From assembly GCA_020426625.1 (NCBI GenBank), contig JAGQPR010000003.1, positions 1 through 60,710 on the forward strand: a DNA stretch of 60,710 nt. Reading direction: 5' to 3'. The position numbers and the translations under genes are program-made. Numbering within the stretch: the stretch's first letter is position 1; the number at the start of each line of letters is the position of its first letter. Positions 9,801 to 18,454 of the stretch are shown here, one piece after another. The stretch is from Planctomycetales bacterium. GTDB lineage: Bacteria; Planctomycetota; Planctomycetia; Pirellulales; Pirellulaceae. The notes beneath the pieces are model-generated. The model was not told where the DNA came from and did no database searches. It saw only the letters and a list, made by a program, of their open reading frames with translations.

Positions 9801-12615
9801 TGACGCGTTCGTTACCGCCTGCGTCATTCCCCACCTTTACCATATGATTCAAGGGGCCCGCTATGAGCGACAGGCTGGCCAACATTTCAACGCTTACACC
9901 TATGATGATATCAAGACCATTGCCGACCACTTGCACTATCTCGGTGCAACTCCCCACAGTGGAAATGGGAAATCCGACGAAGCAGGAGGAGGCCATGCCC
10001 ATGCCGGAGCAATGATCTATCAGGGGGGAGCTTGGCCAAAGCAGTATGATGGCGCACTGTTCATGAATAATATTCACGGGCAGCGGCTGAACATCGATTT
10101 GCTCGAGCCTGCGGGGTCAGGCTATGTCGGACGCCATGCTCCAGATTTTCTCTTGACTGGTGATCTTGCTTCGCAAATCCTAAACATGAGGTACGGGCCA
10201 GATGGTCAGGTGCTTTTTATTGACTGGTATGACATGCAAGCCTGCCACCGAAAGGAAGTGGAGGTGCATGACCGCAGCAACGGTCGCATCTACAAGGTTG
10301 GCTACGGCGATTGGCAGCCAGTCAAAGTCGATTTACGGACCCACAGCGATCTCGAGCTGGCTGAGCTGTGCACACACGCGAATGATTGGTTCGTGCGGCA
10401 CTCACGACGCATCCTCCAGGAACGAGCAGCAGAAAGAAGTATCGACGGGAAAGCGATTGAACTTCTCGAGTCGATTGCCTCATCTCACTCCGATCCCACG
10501 CGTCGACTGCGGGCACTGTGGGCCTCCTTTTCCATCAGGCCGATGAGCGAGCAAATGGCTGCAGCAGCCTTGGCGGACAATAACGAACACGTACGTAGTT
10601 GGGCATTGCAGTTGTTAATGCAGCAGTCAAGAAATCAGCTCTCGCTGCAATACCAACAGAGAATTGCTCAGATGGCAAGCAGTGATAGCTCGCCTGTGGT
10701 GCGACGCGCTATTGCTTCTGCCTTAGGTAGATTGCCACTAACGGATCGGTGGGAAATTGCAGAGTCTCTACTAACAAGCAGTTTTGACAGGGATGACCAC
10801 AATTTGCCCTTGCTCTACTGGTATGCTATCGAGCCTCTCGCGGAGGTGGATCCAGATCGGGCCCTTGCCCTGGCCATGGTCGCTGGTAACAGAATTCCTT
10901 TGCTGCGCACCTTCATGCTTCGTCGCGTTGCTGGATCTGGCTCCGCTAGCGCTCTTGACAGAATTGTCGCTGCACTTGGAAAAACCGAGCTGCCCGAAGT
11001 GCAGCTGAGCTTCCTCAGCGCGATCCAGCAGGCGCTTACCGGTCGTCGAGAAGCAAGCATGCCTGCGGGCTGGCCCGAAGTGTTCGAGCAGCTGAATAGT
11101 AGTCGGGATATGAAAGTTCGTCTCACTGCTGCCGCCATTGGCGTCACCTTCGGAGATCAGAACTCAAATCGCTTCTTGCTCGAGTTTCTTGCCGACGGGA
11201 CCGCTTCGCCGTTGATGCGAGACCAGGCGCTATCCGCCTTGCTCGCGCGAGCAGATTCCCAGTTAGTAAGCACACTCGTGAACGCAATACGACAGAACCA
11301 ATGGCCCGCTTCGCTAATCGACTCCGCTATTCGCGGACTTAGACAGTTTGATTCTCCAGAAGTTGGCCCGTTGCTAGTTGGGCAGTATTCTCAATTCTCT
11401 CCTGAACAAAAATTGACGGCCATTGCTACCCTATGCAGCCGATCCTCAAATGCGCGCTACTTGCTTGACGCGATCGCGGACTCCAAAATTCCTGCTGCCG
11501 ATCTAACGGCAGATCTCGCCCGTCAATTGGAATACCTGAATGATCCGGCAATTTCGCAGCAGCTGAAAGACGTCTGGGGCGTCGTGCGGAAAACTGCCGA
11601 AGAAAAGGCGCTGCAAATCGAACAGTATCGAAAGTTGGTGGCAAGTAAGAATCCGCCAGTAGACGTCGCTCTAGGACGGGCAATTTTTGCTAAGACGTGC
11701 CAACGCTGTCACGTTTTATATGGTATCGGCGAACGCATTGGACCGGACTTGACCGGTTCGAACCGCGCGAACTTGGACTACTTGTTGGAGAATATCGTCG
11801 ATCCAAGCGCTGTAATGGCCAAGGAGTACCAGCAGTCCATTTTCATTACGGAAAATGGCCAGTTGATTACTGGGATCTTGCAGTCGGAAACGCCCCAAGC
11901 AATCACCCTGCGAACTGCAGATGCAACAGTCGTACTGCCTGTCGACGAAATTCTGGAGCGCAAGGAAAGCGCCCAGTCGATGATGCCCGACAACCAGCTC
12001 AGCCAATTCACTGAACATGAAACACGTTCGTTGATAGCCTATTTACAATCGAAACAACAGAGCCCCATGCGGGCGACGGCCGACAATTCCAGCCTCCTAT
12101 TCAACCAGACCGGACTCGAAGGCTGGCATGGCAACCCCGATCTATGGCGTGTAGAACAGGGAGAGATCGTCGGAATATCGACCGGATTCAAACGAAACGA
12201 GTTCCTGGTGAGTGATATGCTGGCCGCCGATTTCCGTTTAGAGTTGGAAATCTTACTCACTGGTAACGTTGGAAATAGTGGTATTCAGTTTCGCAGCAAA
12301 GTTCGCGAGGACCAGTCGGTGGAAGGATATCAAGCCGATGTCGGCGCTGGCTGGTGGGGCAAACTATACGAGGAGCACGGACGTGGTTTGTTGTGGGAAG
12401 CCAGTGGTGAGAAACACGTGAAAGAAGGGCAGTGGAATCGTTACGTGATCGAAGCTAGAGGATCAAAACTGAACACTTGGATCAACGATCAGCCCTGTGT
12501 CGATCTGGATGATACCAGTGGTGCCCAGAGCGGTATTTTCGCCATCCAACTTCATTCCGGTGGACCGACGGAAGTTCGGGTTCGCAACCTCAAACTGACT
12601 GTCTTTGATGATTAA
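6832..12615 (+). CDS. Secreted PVC-type dehydrogenase/HEAT/cytochrome c fusion with FG-GAP and DUF1080 domains
   Basis: A 1927-residue exported multidomain protein. The start chosen is the GTG at 6832, preceded by GAGAG, because it gives a clean signal peptide (VAVLAFLFLPIMV core, cleavage near VHA-QEH). The frame also opens at a GTG at 6778. Order of parts: FG-GAP/VCBS calcium-loop repeats (~55-430, e.g. GDVSGDGIHDVV and GDVNGDGLADLLHAAGWFEQ); a carbohydrate-binding-like sandwich (~457-590, EAENLP, LDYLQF); a second sandwich (~615-763); a Piru/Ver-type dehydrogenase propeller (~795-1160, VPEGFHVQV, MALDDRGRVWIAEAYEYP); HEAT-like helices (~1160-1590); a cytochrome c domain with CQRCH (1623-1627) and a SMMPDNQLS axial-Met candidate; and a DUF1080/3-keto-disaccharide hydrolase-type domain (~1752-1927). 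Such proteins are thought to oxidise or bind sugars in the periplasm. The fusion is unusually long. Confidence 0.9.
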   Translation: MNLSPKFPSTSQSVAVLAFLFLPIMVPRAQQVHAQEHFAHRFAVQELTDTYYSEGISVGDVSGDGIHDVVYGPYWFEGPTFQSKHEIYPAVAQPMERYADNFFSWVYDFDGDGAQDVFVVGFPGTPAYVYQNPGRGVGQWTKHTVFDWVSNESPQFVSIVGDQQPELVCTRDGFFGFATIDWDHPFDAWKFHPISEQVTATKFGHGLGIGDVNGDGLADLLHAAGWFEQPKQNAVGQRWRSHEVAFSNGGGGAEMYAYDVDGDGDSDVITSESAHNFGLSWYEQVAAGDELQFKRHTIMGQRPTENKYGLVFSELHSVALADMDGDGLKDIVTGKTYWSHHKQSPMWDAGPVVYWFKLVRNEDGVDWLPYLVNDQSGIGRQLVIVDINGDQRLDVATGGMLGAHITMHTLETVTHAEFKQSQPVEFKAVAPNYLTEAPAQRGPKIIVSDDGMVPGAYEAENLPRSVSAGQARPQQMNGFKPDRWSGGSQLWWTGAKPGDTLAIEIDVLSQVNQIQLALTCARDYGIVQLLLDDKPLGEPIDLYAANVSSTGQLTFEIETLSPGKHTVALKIAGANPASSDFMVGLDYLQFSGGEAKIAPANELGIKPRTRDGRELNLDFESGTLVDWTAEGSAFADQPIVGDTVNKRRRDMHSRHVGKYWIGGYEKVGDEATGTLTSLPFIASARYASFYIGGGNSPQTQVELWAPDEEKPFFTVSGNNTEDLSRVVVDVRRVQGAEMFIRLVDKSSGGWGHINFDHFRLHADRPGPLTSPSVQLVADEYPYRGLTAEEAAEAMVVPEGFHVQVCAAEPDVKQPIAMALDDRGRVWIAEAYEYPVRAAGDKGRDRVLVFEDTNGDGKLDSRKVFCEGLNLVSGLEVGFGGVWVGAAPYLLFIPDANGDDVPDAEPQVLLDGWGFQDTHETLNAFCWGPDGWLYGCHGVFTHSRVGRPGTPDAERIPLNAAVWRYHPTQHQFEVFAHGTSNPWGVDFNQYGDAFVTACVIPHLYHMIQGARYERQAGQHFNAYTYDDIKTIADHLHYLGATPHSGNGKSDEAGGGHAHAGAMIYQGGAWPKQYDGALFMNNIHGQRLNIDLLEPAGSGYVGRHAPDFLLTGDLASQILNMRYGPDGQVLFIDWYDMQACHRKEVEVHDRSNGRIYKVGYGDWQPVKVDLRTHSDLELAELCTHANDWFVRHSRRILQERAAERSIDGKAIELLESIASSHSDPTRRLRALWASFSIRPMSEQMAAAALADNNEHVRSWALQLLMQQSRNQLSLQYQQRIAQMASSDSSPVVRRAIASALGRLPLTDRWEIAESLLTSSFDRDDHNLPLLYWYAIEPLAEVDPDRALALAMVAGNRIPLLRTFMLRRVAGSGSASALDRIVAALGKTELPEVQLSFLSAIQQALTGRREASMPAGWPEVFEQLNSSRDMKVRLTAAAIGVTFGDQNSNRFLLEFLADGTASPLMRDQALSALLARADSQLVSTLVNAIRQNQWPASLIDSAIRGLRQFDSPEVGPLLVGQYSQFSPEQKLTAIATLCSRSSNARYLLDAIADSKIPAADLTADLARQLEYLNDPAISQQLKDVWGVVRKTAEEKALQIEQYRKLVASKNPPVDVALGRAIFAKTCQRCHVLYGIGERIGPDLTGSNRANLDYLLENIVDPSAVMAKEYQQSIFITENGQLITGILQSETPQAITLRTADATVVLPVDEILERKESAQSMMPDNQLSQFTEHETRSLIAYLQSKQQSPMRATADNSSLLFNQTGLEGWHGNPDLWRVEQGEIVGISTGFKRNEFLVSDMLAADFRLELEILLTGNVGNSGIQFRSKVREDQSVEGYQADVGAGWWGKLYEEHGRGLLWEASGEKHVKEGQWNRYVIEARGSKLNTWINDQPCVDLDDTSGAQSGIFAIQLHSGGPTEVRVRNLKLTVFDD

Positions 12616-12655
12616 CTAACGCTATCGATCAGTCGGAATTTCCAGTCGCGCGAGA

Positions 12656-13624
12656 TCACTTGGCCGGCACACGAACGCCATCCCCGGTCAAGGTCTCGGG
12701 CGAAATCTGGCCGTGCTGCAGTGCTAGCCAAATCAGCAAGCCCTTTTGAGCATGCATGCGATTTCCAGCCTGTTCAAACACCAGGCTATCCGGCGAATCG
12801 ATTACCTCGTCAGTGATTTCCTGGCCTCGCCTGGCTGGCAAGCAGTGTAAAATCTTGCAGCCCTTGGAAGCACAAGACATCAATTGGCCGTTCAATTGGA
12901 ATGGTGAAAAAGCTTCAATTCGGGCTGCTTCCTCGGCCTCCTGGCCCATGCTTGTCCATACATCGGTGTACACCACGTCTGCTTCGCGCATTGCTTTGGC
13001 AATATTGCTGGTCTGATCGATGTCTGAATCAGGATAGGGAGCCAGTATTTCCGTAACAAGCGAATCGGGCATGAAATACTCAGCCGGTCCGAGCAAGCGG
13101 AAGCGCATGCCGACCATGGCGCAGGCGATGGCCAGCGAATATGCCACGTTGTTGCCGTCACCAACGAATGTCACTTGCTTGTCGCGGACATCCCCCAGCA
13201 CGCTGCGAATCGTCATTAAATCAGCTAAAGCTTGGCATGGATGACACTTGTCAGTCAGCCCGTTGATAACTGGGATGCAGTTGATTTCAGCCAATTCGAC
13301 CACGGAGTCATGTGACTTGGCCCGGCAAACCACAAAGTCTGCGTACTGAGAAAGTACGCGAATAAAGTCGGAGCTCTTCTCACGCTTCTGCCAGCCGACT
13401 TCGTGTCCCAAGAACATGGCGCTACCGCCAAGTTGAGCAATGCCAGCATCAAAACTTACCCGCGTCCTCAAACTTTGCTTTTCGAATAGCATCGCCAGAA
13501 CACGCCGCTGCAACCAGGCTGGGCGCACGTTCTTGGACAACAGCTCTTTTGTCTGTTCGCTGATTTCTAGAATCGCCTGCAATTCCAGCTGACTAACGTC
13601 AAGCAACGAAAGTAAGTGTCTCAT
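12656..13624 (-). CDS. argF: Ornithine carbamoyltransferase
   Basis: A 322-residue cytoplasmic enzyme that makes citrulline from ornithine and carbamoyl phosphate in arginine biosynthesis. The carbamoyl-phosphate site is FEKQSLRTRVSFD (SLRTR at residues 51-55), with HPCQALADLMT at about 128-138, the ornithine-binding SMG loop in DVWTSMGQEAE and the HCLPARRGQEITDEV motif near the C-terminus. These fit a true ornithine rather than acetylornithine or succinylornithine enzyme. A TTG four codons upstream is possible, but the ATG at 13624 matches the usual N-terminus. It is the last gene of argB-argD-argF, 67 bases after argD, and converges with the PVC-type gene across a 40-base gap. Confidence 0.93.
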   Translation of the reverse strand: MRHLLSLLDVSQLELQAILEISEQTKELLSKNVRPAWLQRRVLAMLFEKQSLRTRVSFDAGIAQLGGSAMFLGHEVGWQKREKSSDFIRVLSQYADFVVCRAKSHDSVVELAEINCIPVINGLTDKCHPCQALADLMTIRSVLGDVRDKQVTFVGDGNNVAYSLAIACAMVGMRFRLLGPAEYFMPDSLVTEILAPYPDSDIDQTSNIAKAMREADVVYTDVWTSMGQEAEEAARIEAFSPFQLNGQLMSCASKGCKILHCLPARRGQEITDEVIDSPDSLVFEQAGNRMHAQKGLLIWLALQHGQISPETLTGDGVRVPAK

Positions 13625-13691
13625 GTCATCGTCCAATCACAAAACCAATTTCTTAGCGCGGCCAATACCGCTCTACGGACGCGAGATGCCG

Positions 13692-14939
13692 CTATGCGGA
13701 GCCACCTTCATCGACAGCAGCAACGGGGCTCTCGCTGACCGATGCGGCATAATCGACAATCACCTTGCTGAGGATTTCCATGCCCTGTTCGATCTCAGCT
13801 GGCGAAACATTCATCGCGGGCAGCAAGCGAATCGTGCGGGACTGCGTGCAATTGACCAACAGCCCTTGCTCCAAGCATCGTGCAACGATTGGCGCACCCT
13901 CGAAATCGAGCTCAATTCCTATCATGACGCCAGCTTGACGAACCTCACGGATACTCGAACAGCGATCCGAAAGTGCAGCTAGGTGTTCAGAAAACAGCTC
14001 CGCGTTGCTACGGCACTGTTGCAGCAACCCGTCCTGCTCGATCGTTTCCATCGCGGCAATTCCTGCTGCCGACGCAATGGGATTACCTCCGAAGGTACTC
14101 GCATGTGTCCCGGGGAGAAGGCTGGTAGCTATGTTGGGGCGTGCCAGCATGGCGCCGCCAGCGATTCCAGCACAAAGAGATTTTGCAAGCGTCATTATGT
14201 CTGGCTCGACATCAAAGTACTGGTATCCAAACCAGTTTCCGGTGCGTCCACAGCCGGTTTGCACCTCATCGAAGATTAACAGCAGATCGTGTCGATTGGC
14301 CAGATCCCGTAAACCCTTTAGGTAGGCTACATCGGGAATGCGAACTCCCCCTTCACCCTGTATTGGCTCGAGCATAATGGCAGCCGTGGATTCATCAATG
14401 CGCTGTTCCACTTCCGCCAGATCGCCAAAGGGTGCATAGGTGAAGCCAGCCAACATCGGACCCAGACCAGCATGGTAAGCGGGTTGTGCGGTCGCCGCCA
14501 ACGCTCCCATCGTTCTGCCATGAAAGCTGCCCTGAAAGGTAATGATCTTATACCGGTCGGGCCCTTGGTGAAGCCGCGCCAGCTTGATAGCCGCTTCGTT
14601 GGCTTCGGCACCGCTATTGCAGAAAAAGGCCAGCGAATCAAACGCTCGTTCGACCAGCATTTGCGCCCATCGCCCTTGAGCCTGCATGTGCCAAGTATTG
14701 GGAACGTGAATCAACTCGGCAACTTGTCGCTGTACTGCTTCGACTACTCGTGGTGGACAGTGCCCGAGTAGATTGCATCCCCAGCCTGGAAAAAAATCCA
14801 AGTACTCGCGCCCTTCACTGTCCCAAACTACTGAACCAGAGCCGCGCACCAAGTTGACAGGATACCGGTTGTAATTCGGTATGACATATCGCTTGAAAAG
14901 GGCCAGTGTTTCCTCAGAAGTCAATGAATGCCCGCTCAT
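13692..14939 (-). CDS. argD: Acetylornithine aminotransferase
   Basis: A 415-residue class III PLP-dependent aminotransferase that converts N-acetylglutamate semialdehyde to N-acetylornithine. Seen in the protein: NSGAEANEAAIKLAR (108-122), the FHGRTMGALAAT segment (139-150), the DEVQTGCGRTG motif (224-234, cofactor-binding Asp) and the Schiff-base lysine in MTLAKSLCAGIAGGAM (K253). Alternative activities such as succinyldiaminopimelate or ornithine aminotransferase cannot be excluded from sequence alone, but the position between argB and argF supports argD. A GTG 11 codons upstream opens the frame; GGAGAGG four bases before the ATG at 14939 decides for the shorter form. Confidence 0.93.
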   Translation of the reverse strand: MSGHSLTSEETLALFKRYVIPNYNRYPVNLVRGSGSVVWDSEGREYLDFFPGWGCNLLGHCPPRVVEAVQRQVAELIHVPNTWHMQAQGRWAQMLVERAFDSLAFFCNSGAEANEAAIKLARLHQGPDRYKIITFQGSFHGRTMGALAATAQPAYHAGLGPMLAGFTYAPFGDLAEVEQRIDESTAAIMLEPIQGEGGVRIPDVAYLKGLRDLANRHDLLLIFDEVQTGCGRTGNWFGYQYFDVEPDIMTLAKSLCAGIAGGAMLARPNIATSLLPGTHASTFGGNPIASAAGIAAMETIEQDGLLQQCRSNAELFSEHLAALSDRCSSIREVRQAGVMIGIELDFEGAPIVARCLEQGLLVNCTQSRTIRLLPAMNVSPAEIEQGMEILSKVIVDYAASVSESPVAAVDEGGSA

Positions 14940-14952
14940 ACGTCCTCTCCGA

Positions 14953-14982
14953 CCAACAAACAAAGGCAGCACCAGCGCTGCC
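14953..14982 (-). terminator. Terminator-like hairpin between argB and argD
   Basis: On the minus strand, GGCAGC-gctggt-GCTGCC is followed directly by TTTGTTTGTTGG. The perfect 6-bp GC-rich stem and T-rich tail look like an intrinsic terminator, yet they lie between two genes of the same pathway and strand. It may attenuate transcription into argD or mark separate units. Confidence 0.4.
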
Positions 14983-15021
14983 CTACTTTTGACGTTATTC
15001 GAAACAAGTTATTGTGCGCGC

Positions 15022-15969
15022 TCAGCCACTAACCAAGCGCTGATTCACAATCTCTGTACCAACACCACTGGTTGTGTAAATCTCTAGCAACAATGAATGC
15101 CTCAAACGACCGTCAATGATGTGAACCTTCCGAACACCTCGTTGCAACGTTGAAAGGCAGGCTTCGATCTTCGGAATCATGCCCGCATCAATGGTCTTGT
15201 CAGCGATCAAGGCCTGAGCCTCAGCCGCCGTAATCGAATGAAGGATGGTGTTAGGGTCGCGTTTGTCCTTGCGTACACCGTTGACATCACTGAGAAAAAC
15301 CAATTTTTCGGCTCCCAGCGCCTCAGCTACCGCCATGGCTGCCGTGTCGGCGTTGACGTTGAACTTCTGTCCGAATTCGTCGATGCACATCGATGGAATC
15401 ACGGGCACTTGATTCGCGTAAGCTACACTTTCCAGCACGGTTCGATCAACTCGCGTGACCTGTCCAACAAATCCCAAATCCAGTTGCTCGCCACCCTCGT
15501 TCAGCAATAACTTCTCACCATACAGGACATTGGAATTGCCTGCAAAGTTCAGGTTGACGGCCCGACCGCCCAGCCTTTCTATCTCGTCGGTGAGATATTG
15601 TGTTAAATCCTGCGCAAGCACCTTTTCGACGATTCGCAACGTTTCAGCATCCGTGACTCGTCGGCCATGGATCCACGAGGTGTCAATCTTGGCTTCGTCT
15701 AGCGCACGGTTGATGGAGGGGCCACCTCCATGGACGAGCACCGGCTTCATCCCCACCGTTTCCATGAAGATGATGTCCAACAACAGATGTTGAACTGCGG
15801 ATTGATCTTCTAGCAGGCTTCCTCCGAGTTTGATGACCGTTGTCTTCCCCCGAAAACGGCGAATCCACCCCATGGCCTCGATCAATGTGTCTGCTTTTTC
15901 GATGGCATCTTGCAACGGGAAAACATCCCTCAATTCAGAGAAATATACGGATTTGGGAAAACCCGTCAT
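15022..15969 (-). CDS. argB: Acetylglutamate kinase
   Basis: A 315-residue cytoplasmic kinase of the amino acid kinase family, phosphorylating N-acetylglutamate in the second step of arginine synthesis. The phosphate-binding KLGGS motif is at residues 47-51, [11 protein letters not shown] at 80-90, the [26 protein letters not shown] region in the C-terminal half and [26 protein letters not shown] near the end. The N-terminal extension of about 20 residues before the core is compatible with the N-terminal helix that makes some family members hexameric and arginine-inhibited; this is inferred, not shown. It is the first gene of the minus-strand argB-argD-argF group, with an 82-base gap to argD that contains a terminator-like hairpin. 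Confidence 0.94.
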   Translation of the reverse strand: MTGFPKSVYFSELRDVFPLQDAIEKADTLIEAMGWIRRFRGKTTVIKLGGSLLEDQSAVQHLLLDIIFMETVGMKPVLVHGGGPSINRALDEAKIDTSWIHGRRVTDAETLRIVEKVLAQDLTQYLTDEIERLGGRAVNLNFAGNSNVLYGEKLLLNEGGEQLDLGFVGQVTRVDRTVLESVAYANQVPVIPSMCIDEFGQKFNVNADTAAMAVAEALGAEKLVFLSDVNGVRKDKRDPNTILHSITAAEAQALIADKTIDAGMIPKIEACLSTLQRGVRKVHIIDGRLRHSLLLEIYTTSGVGTEIVNQRLVSG

Positions 15970-16019
15970 AATATGCTAGCAGTACGAATCGCGTCAATCT
16001 GCGACTGGCAACGCCGCCA

Positions 16020-16037
16020 AAAATCTTCAGAGATTTC
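16020..16037 (-). terminator. Weak terminator-like hairpin after the zinc metallopeptidase
   Basis: Read on the minus strand, AAATCT-ctga-AGATTT is followed by TTGG. The 6-bp stem is AT-rich and so weak, but it lies between the metallopeptidase stop and argB. Confidence 0.25.
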
Positions 16038-16053
16038 TGCTCTAGCCCCGTGC

Positions 16054-16944
16054 TTAGAGTTCGTTGTAGTCCAATTCAAAGAGCAACTGCAACTCCTCTA
16101 ACTCGCCGGTCTCCAGCCCGTAGCTGAACCAGCGAATGCGCTGTTCCGACGTGCCATGCGTGAACGCATCTGGAACAACTCGCCCCGTCGCTTGTCGTTG
16201 CAGCGTGTCATCGCCAATTTGCTGCGCCGCGCGGATTGCTTCGCCGATGTCGTCGGGTTCAAGAATCTGTTTCATCCTCTGCGCATGGTGCGCCCAGACT
16301 CCCGCGAGAAAGTCTGCCTGCAATTCCAACCGAACACTCAACTTGTTGGCTTCCGCCTTGCTCAATCTGCTTTGTTCTTGCTGAACTTGCATCGACAGCC
16401 CGAGCAAATTCTGAACGTGGTGGCCTACTTCGTGCGCAATGACGTAGGCACAAGCAAAGTCTCCCGGAGCGCGGAATTTGGTTCGCAATTCGTCAAAGAA
16501 AGACAGGTCGAGGTAGACCTGATTGTCGCCTGGACAATAGAACGGCCCAACGGCACTCGATGCTTGGCCGCAAGCCGAATCCACGGATCCGCGAAATAGC
16601 ACAAGAACTGGTTCTTGATATTGCTTGCCAAGCGTTTGAGGCAACACAACGTTCCAAACGTCTTCCGTATCCTTGAGAACGACACTCACAAACGATTCAA
16701 GCTCTCGCTCTTGCTCACTCAGCGGGCCGGCCTGGCCATCTCCTCGTGCGGCTTGAGCGGCCTGCTGTTGCTGGAGCTGTGCCGCTCCCTGTTGCAAAGC
16801 TTGATTCATGTTGCCGCCTCTTAGCAACGTGAATACGACCGCCAGTATTGCGATGATGAGACCTCCGCCTCCCAGCGCCGCCGGGCCCTTCATGCTACGA
16901 CGATCTTCGACGTTGGTGCTACCTTCTCTACCTTGCCATTTCAT
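16054..16944 (-). CDS. Neutral zinc metallopeptidase (YpfJ-like)
   Basis: A 296-residue membrane-anchored protein of the 'putative neutral zinc metallopeptidase' family (YpfJ). A short basic cytoplasmic N-terminus (MKWQGREGS, DRRSMKG) is followed by a single helix at about residues 22-41 (LGGGGLIIAILAVVFTLLRG), a Gln/Ala-rich linker (~47-66) and the catalytic domain facing out. The zincin motif is HEVGHHVQ (HEVGH at 171-175), with LQADFLAGVWAHHAQ downstream carrying the likely third ligand, and a FYCPGDNQVYLDLSFFDEL segment before the active site, all typical of the family. The substrate is not known for any close homologue I can name. It sits upstream of argB without an obvious functional link. 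Confidence 0.9.
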   Translation of the reverse strand: MKWQGREGSTNVEDRRSMKGPAALGGGGLIIAILAVVFTLLRGGNMNQALQQGAAQLQQQQAAQAARGDGQAGPLSEQERELESFVSVVLKDTEDVWNVVLPQTLGKQYQEPVLVLFRGSVDSACGQASSAVGPFYCPGDNQVYLDLSFFDELRTKFRAPGDFACAYVIAHEVGHHVQNLLGLSMQVQQEQSRLSKAEANKLSVRLELQADFLAGVWAHHAQRMKQILEPDDIGEAIRAAQQIGDDTLQRQATGRVVPDAFTHGTSEQRIRWFSYGLETGELEELQLLFELDYNEL

Positions 16945-17276
16945 CTAAAGTTCCCCAGTCGCTTGCCAACAACATTTCCATAGAAAGACAAAGAACAACA
17001 GAACGCCGATTTCAGCTTTTGAATAGAGCAAAACCCTGCAGCCACTTCCTCACAACTAACTCATTCCCGCGCCGAAGGACGCTTGTTCCCTTCCAAAACG
17101 ACACAATGGTTAAAGTTTGTCGTCTGGGCCAACATTCAAAACGAGGAATCCGATACTCGCGATCGCATCATGTTTAACATCCTAATGGTCTCTGCCGATT
17201 CAAGAAATAGTACCTCTAGGCAAATTCTCTACCTACTGCACGCGGTGGATCACCTAGCACCGCTAAGGACAGCCCG
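16945..17276. other. Divergent intergenic region between metallopeptidase and beta-barrel candidate
   Basis: These 332 bases separate two divergent genes and should contain both promoters. No gene, strong inverted repeat or recognisable -35/-10 pair was seen, apart from the AAGGA ribosome site seven bases before the ATG at 17277. Confidence 0.4.
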
Positions 17277-18347
17277 ATGCGTATCGCATTGCAAATCACT
17301 TGCATCCTTTTGGTTTTCGGACCTTCTACCTCAGCAGCACAATCCTTCAATGGTCCGCTACCCGTGGTGGACCATGGCAGCTGGCGGGCAACCACAGACG
17401 CAAACTCGCTTTCGGGAGATTTTCAGCAGGGAGACACGGTTTTTACCGATTCCGCCTGGCCTGCTACTAGCTTTGGCAATGCCCATTCGCCGGCCGCGCG
17501 TATGAGCATGGACATTGGGACGATGGGACTGATTCGAGAACGCCCGAACAGTCAAGTAATTGCACTGAATGAATTGGCCCAACCAATATTAAACGCCAGC
17601 GAATTGCAAGGGAGCATGCAATTCGGCTTGCGTGCTTTTGTGGATTTCTATCGCATCCGCCCCTTTGCTGGCGGTACGGATTTCCAATTTGGATACTTTG
17701 GAATCAATAGTTTGGACGCCGAAACGACACTGGCATCGGTCGAAGTGTCACCGATCTTTTTCAATTCGGTACCAATCGCCCCCGAGTCCACATCGAACAT
17801 TATCTACTCTTCCAACTTGTATTCAGGTGAAACCAACCTGCGTTTCTTGTCCAGTCAGCGGATTCGTCCCATCGCAGGCTTACGTTTTCTGAAGTTGGAA
17901 GACACCTATGATGCTTTCAACCAAACGGGAGCTGTGCGAACGGGAGGGTTTTCCATAACGAACAACAGCCTTTTTGGTGGCCAGTTCGGCTGCGATGGGG
18001 ACATTCCACTGGGCCGGTTCTGCAAGCTAATCGCTGCTGGAAAACTGGGTGTCGTCCACAATGCCGTCGATGGAGCTGCTCGCGCTGCTGATCCGAGCGG
18101 TACGGAGGTCGTCAAGAACTTCTCAGATAGTAGCTTTACCACAATGCTCGATGCTCACGTCGGCATACACTACAATTTCGCTGGTCCTCTTTCGTTTCGA
18201 GCTGCATATCAGGTTTTGCACGTCGACAAAGTCGCCCTGGGAATAGACCAAAATCAATCTGTCAGGGTACTTTCCCCGGGCGAGACGGTCGCATTCAATT
18301 CACAGCAGTGGCACGGGCTCAATCTTTCCGCCATTTTTGAATTTTGA
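17277..18347 (+). CDS. Candidate outer-membrane beta-barrel protein (BBP7-like)
   Basis: A 356-residue exported protein. A signal peptide occupies residues 1-20 (ALQITCILLVFG core, cleavage near TSA-AQS). The mature part is rich in alternating hydrophobic/polar strands with aromatic girdle residues, for example MQFGLRAFVDFYRIRPF, DFQFGYFGIN and LRFLSSQRIRPIAGLRFLKL, and it ends with a phenylalanine in LNLSAIFEF, the usual C-terminal signature for insertion by the Bam machinery. The RPIAGLRFLKLEDTYD segment resembles the conserved region of the planctomycete BBP7 family. No enzymatic motif was seen. A pore or structural role in the outer membrane is inferred from the fold pattern only. It converges with the giant gene across a 107-base gap with a strong hairpin. 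Confidence 0.65.
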   Translation: MRIALQITCILLVFGPSTSAAQSFNGPLPVVDHGSWRATTDANSLSGDFQQGDTVFTDSAWPATSFGNAHSPAARMSMDIGTMGLIRERPNSQVIALNELAQPILNASELQGSMQFGLRAFVDFYRIRPFAGGTDFQFGYFGINSLDAETTLASVEVSPIFFNSVPIAPESTSNIIYSSNLYSGETNLRFLSSQRIRPIAGLRFLKLEDTYDAFNQTGAVRTGGFSITNNSLFGGQFGCDGDIPLGRFCKLIAAGKLGVVHNAVDGAARAADPSGTEVVKNFSDSSFTTMLDAHVGIHYNFAGPLSFRAAYQVLHVDKVALGIDQNQSVRVLSPGETVAFNSQQWHGLNLSAIFEF

Positions 18348-18377
18348 TCGAGCCTGACACGCCGTGATTCATTGAAG

Positions 18378-18409
18378 GTTCTTGCCCTCCACGAAGGAAG
18401 GGCAAGAAC
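18378..18409. terminator. Bidirectional terminator-like hairpin
   Basis: A perfect 11-bp inverted repeat (GTTCTTGCCCT / AGGGCAAGAAC) with a 10-base loop lies between the convergent stops at 18347 and 18455. It is well placed to end both transcripts. Neither side has a long T run, so it may stabilise 3' ends rather than terminate alone. Confidence 0.6.
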
Positions 18410-18454
18410 AAAGCAAGCGGGGAGGTAATCCACTCGCTGTACGGATCGTCACCT

